The notes below the pieces were generated by a model, which worked only from the letters and a program-made list of their open reading frames with translations, was not told the DNA's origin and did no database searches. From Diacronema lutheri (Eukaryota; Haptophyta; Pavlovophyceae; Pavlovales; Pavlovaceae): a DNA stretch of 64,000 nt. Position 1 is the stretch's first letter. Every line of letters begins with the position of its first letter. Both the position numbers and the translations under genes were made by a program. This document shows positions 1 through 11,800 of this stretch, in pieces. The stretch spans positions 372,001 to 436,000 of the forward strand of contig JAGTXO010000023.1 of NCBI GenBank assembly GCA_019448385.1, read 5' to 3'.

Positions 1-598
1 CCAAGCGGAGGGCCGCGAGCGCGCCTGCGCCGGCCGGCGGGCCGGGCGCGGCGGATGTCGCAGCTGCGGCGGCGGGGTCCTGGCCATCTTGGGAACCCGG
101 GGCCGGCACGGCGACACCGTCCGCGACGCCGCCGTCCGCTGCCGGCTCACCGAGCGTGTGGCTTGTTCGGCTGGGAATCGACGATGCCGGTGGCCTCGTA
201 CCGCTCGATGGTGGCGCGGACGATCGACTCCGTGAGCGTGTCGGTGGATGTGTGGAGGTCATCCGCGATCCTCACCGCGCTCCTGCCGAGAAAATAGCCG
301 CCACAGGATGATCTTCATGACCTCGACCGAGAGCCGGTGCCCGCGACCGACGCCGATGATGACGCCGCTCGCGGCGCTGCGGCCGCGCCGCCTGCACGTG
401 TCGCGGTTATGAGAGCGGGGTTCCCGGGTATGTCAGGAACCCCCACGCGCAGCGGCGACACGCATAGCGCGACACGCACCGCGCCACCTCCCGCGGGGCC
501 GACGCGACGCGCGCGCGCACCTCTCGCGGCCATTTTCGCTTTTTCGCGCGCGGGTCTCTCCTATTCCTTCGTCCGCGAACTCAGACCCAACGGGCAGT
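1..598. other. 5' window flank, no confirmed gene
   Basis: No convincing full gene is visible. The minus strand between about 305 and 150 can be read as a stop-bounded open stretch of about 55 residues containing GRSAVRIADDLH and IVRATIERYEATG. This resembles the helix-turn-helix at the N-terminus of DDE transposases, but it has no ATG and no catalytic part. The rest is GC-rich sequence that probably includes the upstream region of the gene starting at 599. Confidence 0.4.
150..305 (-). pseudogene. possible transposase HTH remnant
   Basis: The minus strand encodes a short helix-turn-helix-like stretch (RSAVRIADDLH, then ATIERYEATGIVD), ending at a TGA near 152. The pattern 'IADDLHxS...I...RYEATGxVD' is typical of the DNA-binding head of Tc1/mariner or IS630-like transposases. 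There is no start codon and no DDE domain nearby, so if real it is a fragment or an exon of something cut by the window edge. A chance open frame in GC-rich DNA is a serious alternative. Confidence 0.25.
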
Positions 599-3500
599 AT
601 GCTGCGGCCGCTAGGGCTGGGCGCGCCCTTCGACTCGGCATCGGCACGCTCAGCGCAGGCGGCGGCTGTGCGCGCCGTGTCCGAGCAGGGCGCCGACGTG
701 CTGCCCAGCCGGCCTGCGACAGCGTTGTCCGCCACGTCGGGCGCGAGCGCGCGGAGTGAGGGCGGGCGCGTCGTTTTCTTTGACGTCGGGCGCGAGCGTC
801 ACCCGTCGGCGCTGGGCGAGCTCGGCGCGCCCGCAGCGCGCGGACCGCGCACGCCCGACGTGCCCAACGCTCCCTTTGGCGCACACTTGCCCGTGTCGTC
901 GTATAATCGCGCTGGCTCGGCTGATCCGCCTCGGCGCGCGCCGCCGCGGCAAGAGCTTTCCGCCTTCCCGTCGAGTGCGCCGCCAAAGCTGCTCGCGCGG
1001 CTCGAGCGCTTCGTCACCGACGAGCTGCACGCGCGCGGGCCGCATGCAAAGCGTCACGAGGTCCTCCGCGAGGCCTATCGCATGTTTGCTGACCACTTTG
1101 GGGCGTACCGGCCCTTCCTTGCCGCTGTCGATGGCTCGGTTGAGGACGAGCTCGCGCGCATGCGCGACAGGGTGCGCACGCTCAACGCGCAACTCGACCG
1201 CGCGACGGCGGCGGGCGGGCAGGCGCGCTTGCTCCTACAGGACGCGTCCGCTTCTGGCCAGGCCGCGCAGCAGGCGCGCGCCGCCGTGCAGTGCCACGAC
1301 GCCTTTTTCAAGCTCGAGCCGCTGTCGCAGCGCGACCTTCTCCTCCGTCTCGCGGCGGTCGTCGGCGGCGCGCCAAGCGCGGCCGTGCTCGCCGCCGTCG
1401 CGTCGGGCGCGCGCCTTGGGCCGAGTGCCGATGGCAGCGCGGCTGTCGACGTGGCCTCCGCCGCGGCCTCCACGCACCGCGCGCAGGCGGCGTGTGCGGC
1501 CGGCGGATCCGGACCTGGTTCCGGCGGACCTGGTTCACGGCCTGTTGGCGGTGCGGGCGCTGTCGGCGGCGCGGTCGGCGTCGGCGGCGTGCTCCCCGCC
1601 GCGTGCGCGCGGCTCGGCTCCTCATCCGATGCTGCTGCACTCGCCACTTCTGCGGGCCCGCGCGGCATGCCGGCCGCCTGTGGCGCGCGCCCGCACTCGT
1701 TGCGAAACGGCTCGGATCCACCGGACCTGCCAATCAAGCCGCCCGCGCCGCGCTCGGTCGCGGCGCGGGCGCTGGCGCGTGCGGGCGGCGCGGCTGGCAA
1801 GGGCGCGCGCCCGCCGATTGGCCGGCTGTGGCGTAAGGTGCAGCAGCTTGACGTGGCCGCGCTCAAGATGGCGATCTCGACGTCTGAGATTGTCGCGAAG
1901 CCGCTCGTCGAGCTTGTCGAGGGGTTGCGCAAGCGTCCTCTGCACGAGCAGGAGGTAATGCTCCGGTACGCGCCTCCTCTCGCCCTCTCCTCAGCGCCGG
2001 CCGCTGCATTCCTTTGCGCGCGCGGTGTGCCGCATACCACCAGCCAGCGCTGCCGCGCGCCCGCCTGTGCCGCGTTCCGGCCGCCGCTGCGCCGGCTGCC
2101 GCTGCGCCGGCTGCCGCTGCGCCCGCGTGACAGCATCAACTGGCGCTGCCCCTCCCCCCCCCCTCCCCCCGTCGCTCTCAGCGCGCCGGCGCCCACGTGC
2201 CCCGCGCTGCGCGCAGCGAGCTGCTGTCGGCGATGGCGGAGGAGAAGCGGGTCGTCTGGCTGCAGTCCGTCGGCCATTTTGTGCGCCCCACTATGCGCGT
2301 CAACATCGTGCTTGGTCTGCTCAAGCTGCTGCCCTACGACGTGTCGCTCGAATGCCTGCGCGTATGCTGCGCCGTGCGAACCCGCGCCGCGCGCGCGCGC
2401 GCGCGCGCGCTCGGACGCTGCGTTGCGCAGCAGGGCGGCCTTGCTCGGCGCGGTTGTGAGCGCGCTCAACCTGTAGCGCCGTGCCTCTCTTGCCGTGCCC
2501 CTCGCAGGAGCTGATGCTCCGCTTTGACACCGACGACCCGATGATGGCAAGGATTGTGGGCGAGCGCTGCTCGCTGCCGTACATCGCCTGCGCGGCCTTC
2601 GAGGTTCGCAACGGCATCGAAGACGCGCACGACGGGCTCGTCAAGGATGTGCGCCGCCGCATATGCACGCTCGGCGCGCGGCAGCGCCAAGCGCCGCCGC
2701 CGCGCTTTGAGCGCTGCGCGCGCTTCTGCGCGCGGCCGATCCATTTGCGTGGCCAGCGTGGCTTTCGAAGTGCAAGCCCACCAATCAGCGCATGCCGCCC
2801 TCCTCTCGGCCCTGTTGGCATGCATCCTGCGCGCGTCACCGCCGCATGCTCCTCTCCCTTCTTCTCCCGCTTTTCCCTCCTCTCACGCACGCGTGCGGAT
2901 GCACGGCATGGGGCGTGCGCCCGTCCGCACTGCGCTGCGCGCTCCGCAGCTCATCGCGCACCTCTATCAGATGCGCGAGTCGGAGGCGCCGATCTTCAAG
3001 CTCGCGCTCGAGGCGACGCGCTGCTTGCGCCCCTTTGCCAGGCGGCAGCTGCTCCCCACGATCGAGGACGACACCATCTTTTACCGGTGCGCGCAGCAGT
3101 GCGCGGCTGCACGTTGCGCGGCTTGGGCTGTGGGCTTGGGGGCCTGCGCGCGGGAGTGCTTCATTCCCTGCGAGCGCGCTCACTCGCCCTTGCGCCCATC
3201 CGCGCTCCGCGCCCGTCCGCACCCTGCGGCACGCCGCCGCGCGGCACGCCGCCGCGCTGCGCACCCGCTATTCCTATGCTTTGGCGCACACGGCCATGCA
3301 GTCCCGACTCGCGCGCCATCGACGCGTTGAGAAGTGCAACGGACCTCGCGCTTGCCGCGCGCCTCTTCAGCAGCCGCAAGGACGCGCTCGTTGACGACGG
3401 CTCAGGCGGCGTCGCGAGCGCCGAGCGGATGGCCAAGCTCGGCGCGGCGCTCAGTGTGCGGACGGGAGGCGGCGGGGCAAGCTGCGGCGCGACGCCAGGC

Positions 3501-3923
3501 TCGCGGCGTGGCTCTGTCGTCTCGCGCCGCGGCTCGGTGGTCGGCGCCAGCTCTCGACGAAACTCGCAGGAGCGGTTCGCTGGCCCGTTCCCGCTCGGGC
3601 CGACACCGCAGCCCAGGCGCGACAGCTGGCAGCCGCTGCCGACGCGAGGGCCGTGGCCGAGCTCTCTCGCGGCGGAGTTGACCTCGGCGCCGCTCGGCGG
3701 CGGCGCGGCGTTGGCAGTGGCTCAAATGGGGGCGCCGTTTGGCGCTGCGGCCTCCGAATCCGAGCAACCGGCGGCCGTTCAATCGCCGCAGCGTCAGCAC
3801 CCTGGTCAGCACCAGCTGCACCGATCGGCCTCGCAGCAGCTCGGCTCAGTGGCGGAGCAGCCTGAGGCGGCGGTGCTGCAGCGGCGCCAGGGCGTGCGCA
3901 AGACCGTCCGCGTGGAGGGCTGA
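599..3923 (+). CDS. TSNAXIP1-like N-terminal domain protein
   Basis: Proposed exons are 599-1965, 2217-2361 (or 2373), 2508-2648, 2950-3086 and 3302-3923, giving about 803 residues; each junction keeps frame. Residues about 135-200 (LARLERFVTDELHARG, then LREAYRMFADHFGAYRPFL) match the N-terminal domain of translin-associated factor X-interacting protein 1, in which a helix is followed by a 'F..Y.P.L..I' signature and a coiled coil. Residues about 230-400 are Ala/Gly-rich and probably disordered. Later exons read as well-behaved helical sequence (MAEEKRVVWLQSVGHF, LIAHLYQMRESEAP). The tail is Ser/Arg- and Gln-rich. Homologues are enriched in ciliated species and testis, so a ciliary role is plausible but inferred. 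The donor of exon 2 is ambiguous (GTATGC at 2362 or GTGCGA at 2374). Confidence 0.7.
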
Positions 3924-4253
3924 CCCAAGCGCCCCGTTCGGAGGGGAGCACGCGCTCGTGGAAGTCTTGTGGCAGCTGCACATTGTCGTCGCCGCCCTTC
4001 TCCCCGTCCTGAATGGTACCAACATTTCCATGAGCCCAAAATATATTAAAAATTATGCGGATTGATGTGATACCATGCCGTCCTTACGATCTCAGATTGC
4101 ACATTCCAATATAATATTCCAATATAATTATGGGGGTATCATTTCGGCAAACGCGCATATTTTTTATGGTACGTCTTTGGTCGAACGCAGTCTCCAAAAA
4201 CAAGCGGAATGATGGTGGCATCCGCTGCCTGAGCAAGTTGGTCGCGAGAACAC
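3924..4253. other. intergenic AT-rich island
   Basis: No gene is seen in this 330-bp spacer. Bases about 4018-4140 are strikingly AT-rich against a GC-rich background and include a perfect tandem 13-mer, ATTCCAATATAAT, at 4103-4115 and 4116-4128. It lies between two genes on the same strand, so it may combine the 3' processing signals of the first with the promoter of the second. Confidence 0.6.
4103..4128. repeat. tandem 13-bp AT-rich repeat
   Basis: Two exact adjacent copies of ATTCCAATATAAT lie about 125 bp upstream of the ATG at 4254. Each copy contains a CCAAT-like core followed by TATAAT. In a genome this GC-rich the block stands out and could be a promoter element; function is inferred only from composition and position. 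Confidence 0.7.
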
Positions 4254-5900
4254 ATGCGTGAGGGGCGAGGCGTGCGCTCTCGCGCGCTCGCGCTCTCGCT
4301 GCTCCTCGTCGTACTTGAGCGAGTGGACACAGTCAGCATCCCCACGCCGCCGCCGTCGCCGCCGCCGCCGACGCCACCGCCGTCGCCGCCACCGTCGCCT
4401 TCGCCGCCGCTGCCCCCGACGCCGCCGCCGTCGCCCCCGAGGCTGCCGCCGTCGCCGCCGCCGCCATCGCCGCCCCCGTCGCCGCCGCCGCCTTCGCCGT
4501 CGCCGTCGCCACCTCCGCCCGTACCACCGCTGCCGCCGAACACACCCCCGCCGCCGCCGCGCCTGCCGCCAAACGCGCCGCCTTCGCCACCGCCGCCGGC
4601 TCCTCCGCCCATCATTCTCGCGTCCCTCGTCGTCCAAGTGACGCTCGGCACGTCGCTCGACGCGCTTGACGCCGATCCGGCCATCATCGCGCGCCTGCTC
4701 ACCGTCCTTGCCGCCATCGCCAACGTGGCCACCAGCTCGGCGAGCATTGCTTCCGCCGAGCAAATGACGCGCAACCCGCCAAGCCCGCCGCCGCCAAGCC
4801 CTTCGCCGCCGAGCCCGCCGAGCAGCCCGCCACTGCCAAGCCCGCCGCCCAGCCCGCCGCCCAGCCTGCCGCCCAGCCCGCCGCCTAGCCCGCCACCCAG
4901 CCCGCCACCCAGCCCGCCGCCCAGCCCGCCGCCTAGCCCTCCACCCAGCCCGCCACCCAGCTCGCCGCCCAGCCCGCCACCCAGCCCGCCACCCAGCTCA
5001 CCGCCCAGCCCGCCACCCAGCCCGCCGCCCAGTCCGCCGCTCAGCCCGCCACCCAGCCCGCCGCCCAGTCCGCCGCTCAGCCCGCCACCCAGCTCGCCGC
5101 CCGCCCGGCGGCGCGCGCTCCTCGCCGCCAGCGGCCCACGCACGCTCGTAACGGTCGAGATTGCGCCCGCGCTCACCGATGCGCGCAAGGCCGCGCGCTC
5201 GGAGCGCCGGTTCGTCGCGAGAGCGCACGCCGCGCTGCGCGAGCTGAGCGCGACCGAGCTTCAGGTGGGTGGCCTCTACCCGCAGCTCACCCCACGGCCT
5301 GCATCGCTTTCGCTTCGCCCTGCACAGGCGCCAGCGTGTCGCCCAGCGAGACCTTGCCCAGCCCGGCCAAGTGCGCCGCCCGTCCGCTCACCACAGCCCA
5401 TCTCCCGCCCGCTGCCCGTGCGCAGGCCGCTCTCGACGCACTAGCGTCCAGCGCGCTCGCGCAGCCAACGGCCGTGATCGACTTTGCGCTGCTAAGCAAC
5501 CCGCCGCCCAGCCCGCCGCGCCAGCCACCAATCACGTGGGTCATGGTGCGCGCTCACGCACGCAGCATGGCGGCCCCTCGGCACCCTGCGCGCGACCCAG
5601 GCGCGCATTTTCCCGTGTCTCGTATCACTGCCTGCCCGCACCGCGCTCCTCCCTCGCGCGCCACCTGAAGCCCCCTTCCGCGCTTTTTTCAAAATCCTCG
5701 CCCCCTACGCCCGCCACGCAACCCACCGCGCGCGCAGTCGGCTGCAGACGACGCTGACCCGGACTTTGCGCGCCTCTCCGGCCGCGCTCTCGGCGGCTCA
5801 GCCATCGCAGCCATCACGCTCGCGCTCGTTGGCTGCACCTGCGCTGTGCTCGCCGCCGCCGGCCTCGTGCTGCGCACGCGATGGCGCGGAGGGGTGCGTG

Positions 5901-5931
<31 letters not shown>

Positions 5932-6364
5932 GCGCGCGCGCGCTTCCCCACCCGCCCGCCCGCCTGCCCAGGCTCGCACCCAATCGCACCCACGCGCACC
6001 CAATCGCACGCGCTGCCTTTGCGAGCGCACGCGCCTCTGACTGAACGCTCCCCTCCCATCCGGTGCCCACGCACCCACCCACGCACAGACGCTGCTCGGC
6101 ATAACCGTCTGGTCTGAGCGCGAGCGGAGCGCGGCTGCCGCTGTGCTCCAGGCGGCGTACCGCGGCTTCAAAGCGCGCCAGCTCGTGCGGCTGCTACGCA
6201 CGCAGCGCGACCTTGAGAAGGATCGGCTCGAGTCGGGAAAGAAGGAGCGTCGGCTGCGCGACGAGCAGATCGCTGCGCGCACGCAGCCGCGCCTATCGTC
6301 GCTGCTTGACCCGGTCGCGCTGTACAACCGCCTCGTCTGGCGCCCACCTGAGGAGCACGTCTGA
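4254..6364 (+). CDS. Pro-rich single-pass membrane protein with IQ motif
   Basis: Exons 4254-5264, 5426-5545, 5738-5893 and 6089-6364 join in phase 0 to give 520 residues. The start gives a signal peptide (RALALSLLLVVLE). Two long Ser-Pro-Pro blocks follow (residues about 30-120 and 175-285), separated by a globular stretch (IILASLVVQVTLGTSLDAL, cut by the second block). This looks like hydroxyproline-rich or pherophorin-type extracellular matrix architecture. A transmembrane helix in exon 3 (AIAAITLALVGCTCAVLAAA) is followed by a basic cytosolic tail carrying an IQ-like motif (VLQAAYRGFKARQLVRLL), the calmodulin-binding pattern. The predicted topology is an extracellular Pro-rich rod, one membrane span and a calmodulin-type tail. 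Intron 3 holds a 28-nt poly-C run. No known family name is assigned; the function may be wall or matrix attachment. Confidence 0.7.
5904..5931 (+). repeat. poly-C tract in intron
   Basis: A run of 28 consecutive C lies in intron 3 of the Pro-rich IQ membrane protein, 10 nt after its donor, followed by a CG dinucleotide run. It is one of many poly-C or poly-G runs that fall in introns and spacers of this window. Confidence 0.95.
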
Positions 6365-6453
6365 ACCTGATTAGCCAGCGCCACATGACGTCTTGACGCT
6401 GCCTCTGAGCCAATTTCAAAACGCACCAAGTGTGCAGCCAGCCAAGCGCGCGC

Positions 6454-8741
6454 TTACGCCGCGCACGCGCGCGTCTTGAACTCCCACGCGATCATCGACG
6501 TGCGGTAGTGCGTCACCACGGCCGCGACCACAAAGCAGTGGAACGTTGCGTGCGAGCCCCACACGCAAAGCAGCGGAGCGCACGCGCCGAGGTGGTCGCG
6601 CGCGTTGCGCTGCGCCGCGCGCACGTGGTCGAGCATCGACGGCATCGCGGCGATGTGCGGCGGCAGCAACGACGGCGGGCCGCGAGCGCCGCAGCCGCGG
6701 TCGCCGCCCGTCCCAACCTCGTCGTCCTGCGCTGCGAGCTGGCAGAGCTCCGCCTCCACCTCGGGCTCGACCGGCCCGTTGGCGACGAGGTTGACCGCCG
6801 AGCGCGAGCCGAGGATCGTGGCCGTCACCGTGTTCGGCCTCAGCGCGATCAGGCTGTGCATCGAGGCGCTCGCGCTCACGCTGCCTGCGCCCGGCGGCAC
6901 GCCCGGGCCCCCCACGTGGCAGCCGCCGCCGCTGCCACCGCCGAGCTCGAGGTGCGCATCGGCGCGAGCGCCGTTCGAGCTGTGCCCGCGGCCAAGCGTC
7001 GGCGATGGCGGCCCGCTGCAAAGGTCGCGCGCCCAGCCGCGCGCACCGTCCGCCGCGGGGGCGCGCGCCGCGCATGGCGCGTGGGCTGCGTGCACGACCG
7101 CGCTGCGCGTCGGGCTGGACGCTCCAAAGCTGCCCAAGCTGCCGATGCTCCCGCCGCGGCTGGGCGCGAGGCAGCCTATGCTCCCGCCTCCACTTGCGCA
7201 CCCGCTCGCGACTCCGGACGCGTCGGCGTGCGCGGCGAGGTTTCGAGCGCTCGAGCCCATCACGCCGTCGTCGCCGCTGCTCTTGGCGCCCCCCACGGCC
7301 GAGAGCACGACGGAGGGCGGAGCCGCGGCGTAGAAGAAGCGCTCGGGCATCCGCAGCACGTCGATTGCCGTGCCAACCGAGTAGAGCAGGCCCATTTCAA
7401 TCACGCCGAGCCCAATCGGCCGCGTGCGCGCATCCGCGAGCAGCTGCACCGCGGGAACGGCGCCCACCCAGCCGATGAACATGAAGACGCCCGCGCGCAC
7501 GGGCTGGTAGGCGGGCGTCGCAAAGCGCGGGAGGAGGCAGAGCACCGCGACCGCTCCGACGCCGGCGGTGATCACCGCCGCGTACGTGACCCGCCAGCGC
7601 ACGTCTCGGCATGCGAGTCCGAACTGGAGCAGCGGCAGCCATGATCCCCAGACCAGGCAAAGCACGCCCGCAAAGTCGAGCTTAATTAGAAAGCGGCGCA
7701 GCCGCAGGCTCGTATCGCAGAGCAGGTGAAACGTCGCCGAGAGGAGGAGGCACGCGAGCGCGCCAAAGAGGAACCCGCCCTCGGCGAGCAGGTCGATCGA
7801 CGACGCGCGGAAAGCGCCGGACGCGCCGCCGCGCATCGGCCCGTCCGCGCCGAGCGTCGACGCGGCGAGCGCCGCGACGGTGAGCGCCCCGCACAGATGC
7901 GTCCACACCTGCGCGCGCGCTCGGTGGGGCGGGAGGGGGAGGGGGTGAGGCGGCGCCGCTCAGCGCGCGCGCGCGTGGCATGCGCAGCGGCGCGCGCGGC
8001 GGCGCCACGGAGGCGCGGGAGATGGCGCGCGCGCACGTTTGCAGTCTGGTTGTGCACCGGGTAGACGAGGGTGCATACCGCGCGCAGGATGGCGGCGCAC
8101 ATGCTCAGCTTTGGCGGCGGAGGCTTGCGGTAGCCAAAGTAGATGTACGCGTTGTCCACGCGCCACCAGCGCACCTTTGGGTCGAGCTCGTACAGATCGA
8201 CGCACGCGCCGCCGCGCCGGCCCGAGCCCGGGCCCATGCCGGCCGCAGCAGAGACCGTCGCGCCCAGCCCGACGGCTGGCGGCACGGGCGCGCCTGCGGC
8301 AGTGCGGATCGCCGGCGCGCGCGCGCGCGCGCCGGCGCGCGCGCTGCCGTCGCGCGCCGCGTCGGTGCCGGCCGGGCCCGAGCGCGCGATCGCGCGCGGC
8401 GGCGAAGCGACGAGCAGAGACGCGAGCGCGAGCTCAGAGCTCGTCGGCGCAAACGCGTCGTGCGGCGTCGCGGTCGACGCGCAAGCCGCGTCGGTGGCGG
8501 ATGGAGCGAGAGCGCCGCGGCCGGCGCGCACGACGGCGGCGAGGGCGAGTGTCTCGCCATCGTCGCCTGTCCGGCACGCGTGCCCGGGCCACTCGGACGA
8601 CTCGGCCGCTCGGCCGCCCGCGAACGCGAGGAGGTGCGCGCGCGCGCGCTGCGACGCGGCGTCCGCCTCGTCCGCGTCGCGCACGGCCTCGCGGTACGTG
8701 GCGTCGTAGCTGCCGCCAGCGAGCAGGCTCTCGACGCTCAT
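6454..8741 (-). CDS. PAQR family (adiponectin receptor-like) membrane protein
   Basis: Two exons, 8741-8037 and 7908-6454 (minus strand), join in phase 0 to give 719 residues. The junction recreates the family hallmark HNQTANVWTHLCG, as in adiponectin and progestin receptors. Before it stands DNAYIYFGYR, the entry motif to the first helix. Metal-binding positions are visible: SATFHLLCD (Ser-x3-His after helix 2), a paired Asp in helix 3 (KLDFAGVLCLVWGS), and the C-terminal GSHATFHCFVV with a further His (VTHY). About seven hydrophobic helices are predicted. The PAQR domain is a zinc hydrolase-like fold often acting as a ceramidase or lipid sensor. Oddities are a 190-residue Gly/Ser/Ala-rich N-terminal extension and a 200-residue low-complexity loop between the last two helices. 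The ATG at 8741 is the first in frame. The gene is divergent from the giant IQ gene. Confidence 0.85.
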
Positions 8742-8872
8742 CGAGCAGCTGGCCGGTGTACGCACGCGCACGGCCCGCGACGTGCTAAACACATCCGAAA
8801 ATCGGTTTCACGCGGCCCGGTGGGCCGATCGAGAGGGAGAGCGCGCGCGTCGCCAGCGCAGCGCGCGCGACG
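8742..8872. promoter_or_regulatory. divergent 131-bp promoter region
   Basis: This spacer separates the ATGs of the PAQR gene (minus) and the giant IQ gene (plus), so both promoters must lie in it or inside the genes. No TATA box is seen. The less GC-rich core around 8786-8810 (GCTAAACACATCCGAAAATC) is the most distinct sequence. Confidence 0.5.
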
Positions 8873-11800
8873 ATGTCTGAGCGCGTCACACGGCCTTTGC
8901 CTACGTTGCGCGAGCGCCTCGACGCGCTCGCCAAAGCGCTGTCCCTCCCGATATCCGACTCGGCCCAGCAAGCAGCGGTCGGCGCGGCGCCCGGCGCGCG
9001 CGCACCCGTCGTCGCTGCGCTCGAGGAGCTCTCGGACTTTTTGGCGGGTACGACGAGCGGCTCGACTGGCGGGCCGCTCGGGCTCATCACCGCCAATGCG
9101 CCTGCAATCGCCGCTGCCGCCGCCTCTGGTCCGCCCGACGCCCGAGGCGCCGCGCATGGCGCGGTGGACGGCGCGGCGATGAGCGCGGCGGACGGCGCGG
9201 CGGACGTGCAGGCCGAGCTCGAGCTCGAGGTGATCAGCGCGACGATCGAAGCGCGGCTGCCCGCCGCGGTCGTTGATGCACTCTGGCGTGCGATCGGCGT
9301 GCTCAGCGAGCAGCGCGCCCCCTCCCTTCTCGCGGACACGGACGGCGATGCGAACGAGCCGAACGGCAGGAGGCGCGCGCCGCACGACGCCCCCCCGATT
9401 GGCGCCGCGCTCCTCGACCAGTTTGAGAAGGTGCGCGAAGCGCGAGGCGCGCGCGCGCGCGCGGTGAGTGGGCACAGGGGCGCTGCTATCGCGCGCGCGC
9501 GCGCGCGCGCGCGCGCACGCATCGCTGGCGCAATGCAGCCGCCGCATCGCTCCCTGTGCGCCACCCCCTGTGCGCACCATGCCGTGTACACTGTCCTGTG
9601 CACGCATCGCACGATGGCCGCACGCCTCCGCCGCCTACCGCCGACACGCACGCGCTCCGCGCGCGCGCGTACGCGCGGCGCAGCTGCTGTACAGCGGCCT
9701 CGCGCTGCTCGCCAACCTGGCGGACGTTGCACCCGACCAGGCCGCCGTCGGCGCCGACGGCGTGCTCGAGCTCTCGACCGAGCTGCTCGCCTCGCCCGAC
9801 CCCTCCGTTGCCTACTGCGCCATCGTCGCCGTGCAGAACCTGATGGCCGTACGCGCGCGCGCCCGCCGCTTCTGTTCCCGCCGCGCACTGCGCGCCGCGC
9901 CGCGCCCGCGCCGCTGAACCCGGCGCGCGCGCGCGCACGCGCGCGGCCTCCACCCCCTCGCCGATCAGACGGCCGAATGCGTTGGCCAGCTGCTGCGCAA
10001 TGGCGGCGAGCCGCTCGTCGGGGCGTTGCGCGCCTCGAGCACGCGCGAGATCGCCGATGCGGCCGCGGGCGCGCACCACAACGTGCACCGCCTGCTCCGA
10101 CAGCTGACGATGCTGGACGTGTCCGACATCCTCGTGCCGGACGACGACTCGGACGCGGGGCCGGGCGGCGCGGACGGTGCGGATGCGCTGCGTGCGCTCG
10201 CGGCGCACGCGGCTGCCGAGTACGCCGCCGGCCGCGGCCTCGGCGCCGCCGAGCGCGCGGCGGGCGCGCGCGCGCGCGCAGCCGCGCGCGCCTCGCGCCG
10301 CGCGCGCCTGCTCGCAGGCGGCCTGTCGGACGCGGCGTTCTCCGGCGTCGGCGCAGGGCTGCAGCGCACGGGCGCGCCGTCGTCGCGCGCGGTCGCCGAG
10401 CGCGCCGCGATCGAGCTACAGCGGCACACGCGCGGGCTGCTCGCGCGCAAGCGGCGGCGTCGGCGCGGCGACCGCGCGGCCGAGTCGGCGGCGCGCGACC
10501 TTGCGCGACTCGCACCCCGGCTCGAGCGGGCGGCCGCCGCGCTCGCGGCGCACGCCATGGCCGGCGGCGGCGGCGGCGCAGGTGACGATGGCGCGAGCGC
10601 GGGCGCGCTCGGCATGGGCGCGCGATGCGCCGCCGTCGCCGTGGTTGACGCCGCCGCAGCGCCGGCAGCCGACGGCGCGCGCATCGCCGCGCCGCCGCCC
10701 GGCGCGGACGGGCGCACGGCGCAGCACGCCGCGCACGCCGACTCGATGGTTGTCCTCGAGGGCTTTCTGACGGAGCTGGCGGGACTTGCCGCGTCCCTTC
10801 TCGCCCACGAGGGCCTCGCGAGCGGCGCGTCATCGCCGCCGTCCGCCGCCGACGCGGCGGCGTTCGCGCGCGTGGCCACGTCGAGCAGCCTTCTCCCCGC
10901 CCTCGTTGCCGTCTGCCGCGCGTGCGTGCCGCCGCGCCCGGCCGCGCCGCCCGCCGGCGCGCGTGCGGCGGCGCTCGTCGCGCGCGCGCGCGCGCTCCGT
11001 GCGTCCGCCGCCGCGCCGCCGCCGCGCACCGGCGGGCGGCATGCTGGCGCGGAGCGCGACACGCAGGCGGACGCGGCCCTCGCCGCCTTCGACGCCGCCG
11101 CGGCCGACGCTGCGCGCGACGCGACGGCGCACGTGCCGAGTGCGCCTGCGTCGTGCGCGTACCTTGCGCTGTCATGCATTGCAAACCTTGCCGCGCTCGA
11201 CGATTCGTCAGAGGGTAACGGCATCGCGCAGGGCCTCTACGCCGCCGGCGCGCTCGCGCGCGCGTGCGACGCGCTCGAGGCGGCGCGCGTCGTCGCGCCG
11301 GACGGCACGGTGCTCGGCGCGGCGATCGGCGCGGCGCACGGCGCGCCTGCCGCCGCGCCGGCGGCCGCTGCCGCCACCGCCGCCGCCACCGCCGCCGCCT
11401 CGTTTGCTCCGAACGCCGACGCCGAGCTCGCCTTGTACGCGCTCGCCGCTTTGCGCAACCTGCTCGCCGCGCCCGTATTGCGCGCGGCGCGCCGCGCGGA
11501 CGTGTCGCACGACGTGCTCAGCCGGCCGCGCGCGCTCTGGCTTCTGCGCACGATCGCCGCGTCCGAGGCCGACGTGCTCGGCCAGATGGCCGTCGAGGCG
11601 TTCGCCAACCTCGTGCGCGCGCCGGCGGTGCGCACGTGGCAGTGGCTCACGCGGCTGCAGGCCGTCGCGCGCGGCCGGCACGCGCGCGTGCGCGCATACC
11701 GCGAGGTGCCGCGCGCGCTCGCCGCCGCGCGCGCGCGCGACAAGCCCGCGGTGGTCGAGGCCGTGGCGGAGGCGGACGCGCGCTGGCGCACGTGGGCCGT

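Noticed and set aside
4139-5188. 349-residue Gly-rich minus-strand frame
   Set aside because: Antisense of the Ser-Pro-Pro coding repeats of the membrane protein at 4254.
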